Source: Paracoccidioides lutzii Pb01
Taxonomy: Eukaryota > Ascomycota > Eurotiomycetes > Onygenales > Ajellomycetaceae
Direction of reading: 5' to 3'
Length of the DNA: 64,000 nt
Assembly: GCF_000150705.2 (NCBI RefSeq)
Contig: NW_015440949.1
Location: 1,463,094-1,527,093 of the forward strand
A model generated the notes under the pieces. The model searched no databases and was not told the DNA's origin. It saw only the letters and a list, made by a program, of their open reading frames with translations. The stretch's first letter is position 1. Each line of letters opens with the position of its first letter. Both the position numbers and the translations under genes were made by a program. This document shows positions 49,808-58,874 of this stretch, piece after piece.

Positions 49808-50976
49808 TCTTTTCCCAAATCTGCTGAAGGCTCAGGGGCATCATTCCCTGTGAGCTCAGCAATCACCTGCTGGGACTTCTGCTTTGCAGGGCAGTTCCTG
49901 GCAATGTGGCCTTTTTCCTTACAGTAGTAGCACTGAATATCCGGACGAGAGCTCAAGGCCTCCTTCACAGTAGGGGATTTTGTTGTAGAGATGCTGGGGG
50001 GTGTTTGACTGTTGGCGGTCCGCAGGGTGTTCTGCTTGAAGGTATTAGGCCCATTTCCCCGCGAGCTCTTTGATTTCTGGGTGGCATTGATTGTCTGGAG
50101 GGTGTGAGCTGCCTGCGCACAGATTTTCTGAAACTCAGCATATGTATCAGTGGTCGCATTGGCTACTGCTACCATCTTCTGGAGGTCAAAGGACAGCTTG
50201 TCATTGAAGTCTGTCTTGTAGTCCCCCCTGGCAATCTTGGCCTCACCTGCCAGGTGTAAGAATTTTGTGACAAATTCATGATAATTGTCCCCATTGCGCA
50301 TAATCAGCTTGCGATAATCACTCTTGGCATTTTGCAGCTTGTTAGCATCCTCATATATTGACTTGAGGTGCTCAAATATCTCTTCTGCAGTCTGATATCG
50401 CTCGGGGTGGTCCTCTTCCATACAGGGCGCAATGTGACGTGCCGCGTCCCCATCAGTCCGGTTTTCGATGTATGCAATCCTCATGCGTTCAGTAGGGTAG
50501 TGGTCAGCGTTCTCCCGGAGCTTGTTCTTCATCCGGGAGAGCCAGTGTTCAAATTTTGGCTCCTTGCCGTCAGTGAGGTGTTTTGGGTCATCAATCTTGA
50601 CAGACCTCCGGGTAGTCTCAGAGGGGGTGACACCTCGACTTGCTGCTTGGTTGCTGACTGTCATGCGGACCAGGGTGTGGCTAAGTTCATCGCGTTCAGC
50701 AATTAGCTCATCAATCTGGCTTTGCTTGACAGCGGCCTGGTCAGTGGCGTTGTTCCGTTCCATCCTCAGACGTGTGATTGTATCCCTTAGTGTTTTTTCA
50801 TCGTCAAAGATGCCATCGAAGATCGCCGCCAACTCATTATAAACACGGTCGCTGTCCGAGTGGATTGCCTCTCTGAATTCCTCAATTGAGACGCGTGGTT
50901 GGTCAGTTGGTCTTGTTAGGAGGTATCACCAGTCCTTTCGGCCCCTTCCAGGGGGTTGGGAGCCTGTGGTGGCCAT
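49804..50976 (-). pseudogene. gag of element B (one TGA near the N-terminus)
   Basis: From ATG 50976 the frame runs 390 codons to TGA 49804, with one internal TGA at codon 17 (50926-50928; RKDW-stop-YLLTRP, an Arg position). Features: an N-terminal coiled coil (LRDTITRLRMERNNATDQAA and on), the central gag/capsid region of Ty3-type elements (KFEHWLSRMKNKLRENADHY), and a CCHC zinc knuckle CYYCKEKGHIARNC near the end for RNA packaging. The C-terminus LGKE-stop overlaps the start of the pol frame. If the early TGA blocks translation, downstream starts would give a shortened Gag. Confidence 0.85.
49810..49816 (-). promoter_or_regulatory. -1 ribosomal frameshift heptamer, gag-pol of element B
   Basis: On the minus strand the gag codons TTG GGA AAA GAG TGA contain G GGA AAA, a canonical X XXY YYZ slippery site. 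A -1 slip continues as AGA GTG AGC in the pol frame, which is open. It lies three codons before the gag stop. Confidence 0.85.
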
Positions 50977-51121
50977 CTGATGTTGGATTGAGCCGTTGTC
51001 TTCAACAGTGCTGTTGTCTTAGCAGTTGATCTGACGCGTTGTCAGGCTCTGAACTAGCAGGTTCTAATTCAACTGAGGCACTCAAGTTTTCTGCTGAAAC
51101 CTGAGTGAGAAGGTAGAAGGA

Positions 51122-51133
51122 AAGCTTAGTATT
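51122..51133 (-). other. primer-binding site of element B (self-complementary)
   Basis: On the element strand AATACTAAGCTT starts one base after the 5' LTR. It is a perfect 12-nt complement of AAGCTTAGTATT within the LTR (51202-51213 on this copy). It lacks the TGG start of a tRNA-primed PBS. Confidence 0.85.
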
Positions 51134-51134
51134 G

Positions 51135-51380
51135 TGTTAGGGAGCGAATGCGAGCTGCATAAGAAGAAAGACTCTCTGCGTTGCTAACTGCTATATAACG
51201 AAATACTAAGCTTGATGGGATGAAAGGGGGTGCTGGGGGCCTGCGTGGATTATAACCACCTGCATGGTCGTGTGGTCACGTGATATGGATTAGGCCTAAT
51301 CGGGCGCCGAGCTTAATCCGACGTCGAGTCTAACCGGGCACCGGCCTTCGGTCGGGCTCGGTCGGACGCTGAGCCTAACA
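51135..51380 (-). repeat. 5' LTR of element B
   Basis: 246 bp, identical by eye to 45641-45886. On the element strand it contains a TATA-like TTATAA (51250-51255) and then the self-primer AAGCTTAGTATT starting at 51213, the position expected for the transcript 5' end. Confidence 0.95.
51249..51256 (-). promoter_or_regulatory. TATA-like box in element B LTR
   Basis: GTTATAAT on the minus strand, about 37 nt upstream of the self-primer. This spacing fits transcription starting at or near the first base of the primer, as required for self-priming. Confidence 0.5.
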
Positions 51381-51385
51381 TATCT

Positions 51386-53460
51386 CAGATTTCACACTGG
51401 CAGCAGTCACTATTGATTCCATTCCAGGTACCAGTACATTAAACTTAAGTAGTTGAGCTTGTCTCTGCTTGATTCTCTCATCATCAGTGCTCTGTGACAT
51501 ATTCTGCTCTCTTCATGATAGAGTATCTGATTCAGCATTCAACTTCTCTGGCTGGTAATCAATTCTGAAGTTAAATCAATAGAGAATATTCATCCAACAT
51601 AGCTGTCTTTCATTTAGTCTGCATGTAGTCATGAAGTATTCTAGATTCTTATGATCTGTGAGAATCTTGAATTTCTTTACACTTCATAGCTCAGCATTTC
51701 ATTCCTTTAAACACTCAATTATCACTAATAACTTCTTATCATGAATCTTATAGTTGCATTCTGCAGGTGAATGCTTGCAAGAGAAGAAGGCACATGAGTG
51801 TAGAATGCTCTGCTCATCATATTGTAGCAGCACTCCTCTTGAGACATAATCTGAGGAGTTCATTTTCAATATAGTCTCATGATCAAAGTCAAATTAAAAC
51901 AGGATTAGAGCAGAGATAAACATTGATTTTAGATATTTAAAAGCTTCCTCAGCCTTGCTCATCCATAAAAAAGAAACATTCTTGCATGTAAGAATCATCA
52001 GTGAGATTACAATCTTTGAGAAATCTCTGATAAATCATCTATAGAAATTGACAAAGTCTAAAAATCCTCATACACCTTTAAGAGTAGTAGGTATCATTCA
52101 TTTCAAAACAGCTTTAACCTTCTCTGAATTCATTTGTATATCCTTGCTCACTTCAATGATGAATTCAAGATATTTTGTGCTGTTCATCTTGAACTCACTC
52201 TTTCTGATGTCTGTCTGCAGGCCTGCTTTCTATAGATGCATAAGCACCTTTTGTACATGCTCATGATGCTCTTATAAGCTTCTTGAGAAAAATATCAAGA
52301 TGTCATCTAAATAGACTGAGCAGAAGTTGTTCAGATATCTATGTAATGCCCAGTTCATATATTTTTGAAATGTGCTCAGAGTATTGGTCAGATCAAAGGG
52401 TGTAACCAGCCACTCAAATAGCCTGTATCTGATTCTAAAGACTGTCATCTACTCATCACCTTCTGTGATTCAAATCTTGTGAAAAGCTGCAATAATGTCT
52501 AACTTAGTGAATTATTTAGCCTGTCCAATTCACTATAGAGTCTCACTAATTAATGGTAGAGGATATCAATCCTTTCAGATGATTTTGTTAAGAGCTTGAT
52601 AGTTCACACAGAATCTTAGTCCACCTCTAGACTTCTTCATGAATAGTATGAGGGTGGCTGCAAGGGAGTTGCTTATTCTAATAAAACTCTTATCCAGATA
52701 ATCTGTAAGAGTCTTTCACAAAGCCAGTAGTTCCTCTCAAGATATATTATATAATGAGTCCCAATGGGGTTGTTCCACACTATCATCAGCCTTTATAATC
52801 AGTTCAATCTCATGATCTCTACCTGAGTCATGAAGTGGGAGTAGAGTGTCAACAGCTTCCTTATCAAATACATTCAAAAACTCATGATAATGTTCAGGCA
52901 GCTTTTCTCTATGGTCAATCTTTGATTTCACTTCTAGAGTCTTTTGAATGTCAGTCAAACTGACAGTGAAGATCTCAATATTTCACTTCTCTCAAGTGCT
53001 CACAAGCCTAGAGAAGCTTACAGCAGAGATGAGAATCACATCAGCTTTTGCATTTGAACTAGACTCTACCTCTATGCCACTCTCTTCAAATCTCACAATT
53101 CTTTGATGAGAGATCACAGTCACCTTTTGCTGGGCCAGCCAGGGGTCATCTAGATATATATCATGACTATGTAACTTATTCACCACATAGAGAAAGGCCT
53201 ATTCAGTTATGTGACCATCTATATCAATTCAAATGCCAGTTACTATACTTGTGGAGAGTCTCATAGAGTCTTCAAAGCCAGTCATTTTAACAGTGGGAAT
53301 TTCAATGCACAGAAGCTTATACTTGTTAACATAGAATTGAGAAATAAGATCATAGACATTACATTCACTATCTATCATTGCTCTAGTTGAAAAGGCATTA
53401 TCTATTAGAGCATTGACAATAAAGGGTTTGAATATCATCTTAGATTTAAATCTTCTTCAT
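51386..53460 (-). pseudogene. protease, RT and RNase H of element A (decayed)
   Basis: Minus-strand fragments: protease NAFSTRAMIDSECNVYDLIS (Gly of DSG changed to Glu; 53229-53438), the linker KLHSHDIYLDDPWLAQQKVT, DIQKTLEVKSKIDHREKLPE (52737-52958), and RT/RNase H blocks down to 51400 readable by comparison with element C. Numerous TGA codons. Confidence 0.75.
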
Positions 53461-54861
53461 TGCTTTCTTATAAGCTTCTTATTTCACTTCTTTCAGTGTC
53501 TTTTGGTTGAAGCTACTTTTTTCCCAAATCCTCACTCATATCCACATTGTTGTTGTCCAGTACCAGCTCAGGGATCACCTTAGCTATCATGAGGGTGGCA
53601 GAGCATCTGGAAGGTTTGAATGAGCAGCTCTTAATCATATGACCTCTAGCTTCACATCTCAGGCATAGGCCTTGCTCTCTTCATTGATTAACCTCTGTCT
53701 GATTTATCAATTTGATGTGGCAGATGCTTAGAGTCACAGCACCAGGAAAGAGATTCATCAGATCATCAGTGGAAGTTTGAGACTGGTTTCATCAGTCAAG
53801 AACAGCATGACAAAGTAGAGAGTGTAAATTAGATATCATATGATCTGAAGAAGATCTGCTCTCACAATGTTTAGATCACTGCCTTAAAGTCTTAAGCTCA
53901 GAGAGTTGATGATCAACTAATCTAAGCTCCTTGCAGTAATTCTCATAGAGAGACAGTTCTCTTACACTCATCATGCCTTCTCTCAGCTCCATGCTTAGAG
54001 CAGATTTCAAATACCTCTTTTTAATGTGATCATCTTATCCATGACCATCAGCTTCCAGCAGTAGCTGATTAAATTCAGGCAGAAAGTCAAAGAGAGCTCT
54101 TCTACCCTGCTGTAGATTGTTGAGCTTTTGCATAATCTTTTTCTGTCATGCAGAATCACTAAAGAGCATGTGTGTCTGCTTCAGTAAGCTCTTTACTGTG
54201 AAGTTGATCTTGTCTTTATTATTCTCAACTCAGAGATAAACTCAAGCTGCTGCCATTTCTTCCAGTCTTGAGTACACATACCAAGCACATTCCTCATTAT
54301 TACCTAAAGCTTTCTCATCAATCTTAAGTTTTGATTGAAGCTTTAGCTCTCACTGAGGGTAGTGCTCCAGATTAGAATCATCATACTTCTCATAGTTCAA
54401 TAGCTTAATCTTTGATCTTCTGACTGCAATGAGTAGTTGTGAGTTTGATTGAGAGAGAATTGATATTAAGATGTTCAAAGCTTGTCATAGATTAGCTATT
54501 TCAGCTTGCTGAGCTGCTATTAAATCTCTGTTCCCACACTGAACCTGTTTCTGCTGTTGCAGAAAGATCATTCATTGTTGTTCAAAGCTGCTGAAGATAT
54601 TTCTGCTCATTGCTTCACATTGATTCATTTGTGTATTTGTTGTACAAGTCTGCTGCTTTATCTCATTCAGCTAGACATTTTCAATGTTGCTTGTTTGTTT
54701 GTTAGCACAATTGCTAACTCAGTCTATTCATATACCAGTGCTATCACTGAACTTTGTGATGCAGGATTTAAGACTCTCAATAGTCTATCATATGTCAGCA
54801 TAGTTGCTGAGCTTCATGATACAGGATTAAGACTCCCAGTGGCCTATCAATGAAAGGAGTG
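53461..54861 (-). pseudogene. gag of element A (decayed)
   Basis: The minus strand carries a zinc knuckle CLRCEARGHMIKSC (about 53630-53670, intact CCHC) and the terminus with GGGAAAA at 53519-53525 before a TAG. The body contains many TGA codons. The plus-strand ORF at 54557-54853 is an antisense shadow. Confidence 0.75.
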
Positions 54862-54872
54862 AAGCAATTCAT
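54862..54872 (-). other. primer-binding site of element A (self-complementary)
   Basis: On the element strand ATGAATTGCTT, two bases past the LTR, is a perfect 11-nt complement of AAGCAATTCAT inside the LTR (54927-54937). Confidence 0.85.
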
Positions 54873-54874
54873 AA

Positions 54875-55072
54875 TGTAGTGGGTTAAGCTCTAAGAACTA
54901 GAGGCTAGTCCTCCTATATAACAAGGATGAATTGCTTGAGAAAGAGAAGAAAAGAATGAGATGAGAACTCAAGCTTAAGCAAGCTCACATAGCATGATCA
55001 CGTGCGCACATGTGAACAATGGCTAGGCTGAGTCAGCCAGCCAGAGCAAATCTAGGGGTTCAACCTCTTATA
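54875..55072 (-). repeat. 5' LTR of element A
   Basis: 198 bp, the direct partner of 43907-44104. It contains the self-primer and a CpG-retaining palindromic core GTGCGCAC near 55002. Confidence 0.85.
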
Positions 55073-58000
55073 GATTTAAATCTAAGATAATATTCAAACC
55101 CTTCACTGTTGATGCTGTAGTAGATAATGCCTTTTCAACTAGAGCAATAATAGACAGTGGATGTAATGTCTATGGTCTTATTTCTCAATTCTACATTAAC
55201 AAGCATAAACTTCCATGTATTGAAATTCCTTCTGTTAAAATGACTAGCTTTGAAGACTCCATGAGACTCTCTACAAGCATAGTGACTGGTATTCAAATTG
55301 ATATAGATTGTCATGCAACTGAATAGACCTTTCTCTATATGGTGAATAAGTTACATAGTCATGATATGTATCTAGGTGACCCCTGGCTGGCCCAGCAAAA
55401 GGTGACTATAATCCCTTATTGAAGAATTATGAGATTTGAAGAGAGTGGTATAAAGGTAGAGCTTAGTTCAAATGCAAAAGCTGACATGATTCTCATCTCT
55501 GCTGTAAGCTTCTCTAGGCTTGCAAGCACTTGAGAGAAGTGAAACATCAAGATCTTCACTATCAGTTTGACTGACATTCAAAAGGCTCTAGAAGTGAAAT
55601 CAAAGATTGACCCTAGAGAAAAGCTGTCTGAATATTATCATGAGTTTTTGGACATATTTGATAAGGAAGCTGCTGACACTCTACCCCCACTTCATGGCCC
55701 AGGTAGAGATCATGGGATTGAACTGATTAAAAAGACTGATGATAGCACAGAACAACCTCATTGAGACTTATTATATAATATGTCTTGAGAGGAACTACTG
55801 GCTTTGTGAAAGACTCTTACAGATTATCTAGATAAGAGTTTTATTAGAGTGAGAAACTCCCCTGCAGTCAATCTCATACTATTTGTGAAGAAGTCTGAGG
55901 GTGGACTAAGATTCTGTATGAACTATTGAGCTCTTAACAAAATCACCTGAAAGGATTGATATCCTCTACCATTAATTAGTGAGACTCTACAGTGAATTAG
56001 ACAAGCTAAATGATTCATTAAGCTGGACATTATTGCAGCTTTTCACAAGATTTGAATCACAGAAGGTGATGAGTGAATGACAGTCTTTAGAACTAGATAT
56101 AGGCTATTTGAGTGGCTTATTACACCCTTTGATTTGGCCAATGCTCTGAGCACATTTCACAAATATATCAACTGAGCATTATGTGGATATCTGGACAACT
56201 TCTGCTCAGTTTATTTAGATGACATCTTGATATTTTCATCAAGAAGCTTACAGGAGCATCATGAGCATGTACAAAAGATACTTATGCATCTACAGGAATC
56301 AGGCCTGCAGGCAGATATCAGAAAGAGTGAGTTTGAGATGAACAGTACAAAATATCTTGAATTCATCATTGAAGTGAGCAAGGGTATACAAATAGATTCA
56401 AAGAAGATTAAAGCTGTTTTGAAATGAATGACACCTACTACTCTTAAGGGTGTATGAGGATTTTTAGGCTTTGACAATTTCTATAGATGATTTATCAGAG
56501 ATTTCTTAAAGATTATGACCTCATTGACAATTCTTACATGCAAGAATGTTTTTTTTTTTGTGGATGAGCAAAGCTGAGGAAGCTTTTAAGTGTCTAAAAT
56601 CAATGTTTATCTCTGCTCCAATCCTGCTTCAATTTGACTCTGACTGTGAGACTATATTGAAAATGAACTCCTCAGATTATGCTTCAGAAGAAGTGCTACT
56701 ATAATATGATGAGCAGAGCATTCTATGCTCATGTGCCTTCTTCTCTTACAAGCATTCACCTGCGGAATGTAATTATGAGATTCATGATAAGAAGTTATTA
56801 GTAATAATTGAGTGTTTAAAGAAATGAGATACTGAGCTATGAAGTATAAAGAAATTCAAGATCCTCACAGATCATAAGAATCTAGAATACTTTATGACTA
56901 CACATAGACTAAATGAAAAACAGCTACATTGAATGAATATTCTCTATCAATTCAACTTCAGAATTGATTACCAGCCAGGAAAGTTGAATGCTGAATCAGA
57001 AATTCTATCACAAAGAGAGCAGAACATGTCACAGAGCACTGATGATGAGAGAATTAAGCAGAGATAAGCTCAACTACTTAAGTTTAATATACTGGCACCT
57101 GAAATGGAACTAAGAGTGGTTGCTGCCAGTGTAAAACCTGAGATGTTTTTTCAAGCTCAGTGAAATGAGATTCACAAAAATGACAAGATTCTGCAGTGTA
57201 TAGGGCAGACTCTTTGTGAGGAAAGATTCAGATTTCCTTCTGAACACAGCATTAAAGCCTCCATCTCTGAGTGCTCTTTAAATGAGAACAGAGAGCTTCT
57301 TTTTCAAAGTCATAATTAAGTGCTAAACTTCAAATCTCTTTGAATCAGGTTAGTGTATGAGGCTTATGACTCATCTCTTACTGGTTATTCTGGGTGAGAG
57401 CAAACAGCAGAAGTTCTAAGATGTGAGTTCTACTGATCAGGCTATGTCACTGATGTGAGAAGAATGATCAGGAACTGTCATCTTTGCAGATCAAATACTG
57501 TATAAAGAGATTGACATCAGAAACTGCTTAAGCCTCTCCTCATTCCTGAATGTATGTAACAGGAGCTTTTTATAAACTTTATTGTGAACTTATCAAGTTC
57601 TAAAAAATACACAAACATCATGATTATAACAGACAGACTGATCAAGAGAGTTATATTAAAAGCAGTTAAGAAAACTGATATGAAGATGATGACTAGAGTG
57701 TTTCTTCACAACATTTTTTCTCAACATGACATCTCTAAGGTGGTAGTGTCAGATTAAGGATCAGCTTTTATAAGCATGTTTTGAACTCAGATATGTGAGA
57801 AATTAGATATTAAGAGATGACTCTTTATAGTCTATCACTCAGAGACTGACAGAGCTATAGAGTGAATGAATCAGACCCTGAAAATCTATCTATGCAAGTA
57901 TGTTAGCTTTCAACAGAATGACTGGTGTGAATGACTCTCTTTGACAGAGCTGATTATCAGTAATAGAGATGTTGTCTCAGCAGATGTGAGCTCATTCTTT

Positions 58001-58676
58001 TTAACATATCTTTTTCACATCTCCTTTATTGATATAGTCAATGCACCCCCTATTGAAACACCATATAATTCTATTAAATTTGTGAATAATTATATGAGAA
58101 AGGTCTATGAAGTGTTGAAGTGAGCTCAAGTAAAAATGATAAATGCTCAGCAATCTCAAGAGAACTATGTGAATAGATGAAGAGACTCAGCTTCAAGCTT
58201 TCAACCTGGAGATAAAGTCTGGTTGAGCTTAGAGAATATAAGAACTAATCACTCATGCAAGAAGCTGGACACAAAATACAATCAATATACTATGCTAGAA
58301 AAGATAGAATTTCATGCTTACTGACTGAATGTTCTATCTAACATTCACAATATCTTTAATGTAAAGCTTCTACATGCTGTGATGATGAATCCCCTGCCTA
58401 GTTAGAGGCAAACTGACTGACAGCCACCTGCTATAGAGACCTTAGAAGGATCTAGATTTGAGATTAAGAAAATTTGAGATGAATGAATCTACCAGAGGAA
58501 AAAGTAATACCTTGTTAAATGAGTAAATTGGGCTGAGTCTATATGAAATAATGCAAGTTTTCTATAAAAAGTGAAGGTTTTGAATGCTTGAGAGGCCTCT
58601 CAGCAGGCAAAATTAAATGTAAAGAGGACTTTAAATAGTTGTAAAGGCCTGTAACAAAGAGGGAGAAGGAGAGTAT
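55073..58676 (+). pseudogene. protease-RT-RNase H-integrase of element C (decayed)
   Basis: Starting with the second GATTT copy, plus-strand fragments run in order: protease NAFSTRAIIDSGCNVYGLIS (55130-55190), DIQKALEVKSKIDPREKLSE (55567-55764), RT with SVYLDDILIFSSRSLQEHHE (56205-56270), RNase H region (about 56630-57000), and integrase down to VNAPPIETPYNSIKFVNNYM (about 58040-58100). Stops are mainly TGA where Arg or Trp is expected, for example in the conserved CMNY-stop-ALNKIT block near 55920. A polypurine tract precedes the 3' LTR at 58655-58676. Confidence 0.8.
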
Positions 58677-58874
58677 TATAAGAGGCTGAACTCCTATATT
58701 CACTCTGGCTGGCAGACTCAGCCTAGTTATTGTTTGCATATATGCATGTGATCATGCTATATGAGCTTAGTTAAGCTCATATTCTCATCTCATTCTTTTC
58801 TTCCCTTTCTCAAACAATTCATCCTTGTTATATAAGAGGACTAGCCTCTAGTTCTTAGAGCTTAATCCTCTACA
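58677..58874 (+). repeat. 3' LTR of element C
   Basis: 198 bp, TATAAGAGG...CTCTACA, partner of 42282-42479 with about 26 differences. The CpG palindrome has decayed to GCATATATGCATGTG. Confidence 0.8.

Larger units (their letters stand above)
45641..51380 (-). mobile_element. element B: young, nearly intact Ty3/gypsy chromovirus
   Basis: A 5740-bp element with identical (by eye) 246-bp LTRs beginning TGTTAG and ending CTAACA, and 5-bp duplication TATCT. On the minus strand: LTR, self-complementary PBS, gag, -1 frameshift heptamer, pol (protease-RT-RNase H-integrase-chromodomain), purine tract, LTR. CpG is normal here, unlike the surrounding elements A and C, so it arrived after most of their decay. 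Four in-frame TGA codons, each at an expected Arg, are the only coding lesions I see. Confidence 0.95.
43907..55072 (-). mobile_element. element A: Ty3/gypsy retrotransposon inserted in C, itself split by B
   Basis: Direct 198-bp LTRs (43907-44104 and 54875-55072, about 10 differences by eye) and a perfect 5-bp duplication GATTT delimit it. On the minus strand the order from the right is LTR, self-complementary PBS, gag, frameshift heptamer, protease, RT, RNase H, [element B], integrase, polypurine tract, LTR. It is CpG-depleted with many TGA codons and is not functional. Same family as C, in the opposite orientation. Confidence 0.9.
42282..58874 (+). mobile_element. element C: old Ty3/gypsy retrotransposon, split by element A
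   Basis: C consists of 42282-43901 (5' LTR and gag) and, after the insertion, 55073-58874 (protease, RT, RNase H, integrase, 3' LTR), all on the plus strand. The two LTRs are 198 bp and differ at about 26 positions by eye. The reading frames are full of TGA (from CGA or TGG) and some TAA/TAG, so it is dead. It belongs to the same family as element A. No target-site duplication is visible at its ends: ATAGA on the left versus GAAAT on the right. Confidence 0.85.

Noticed and set aside
51122..51134. tRNA-primed PBS for element B
   Set aside because: The sequence after the LTR does not begin with TGG as tRNA 3'-end complements do, while a perfect LTR-internal complement is present.
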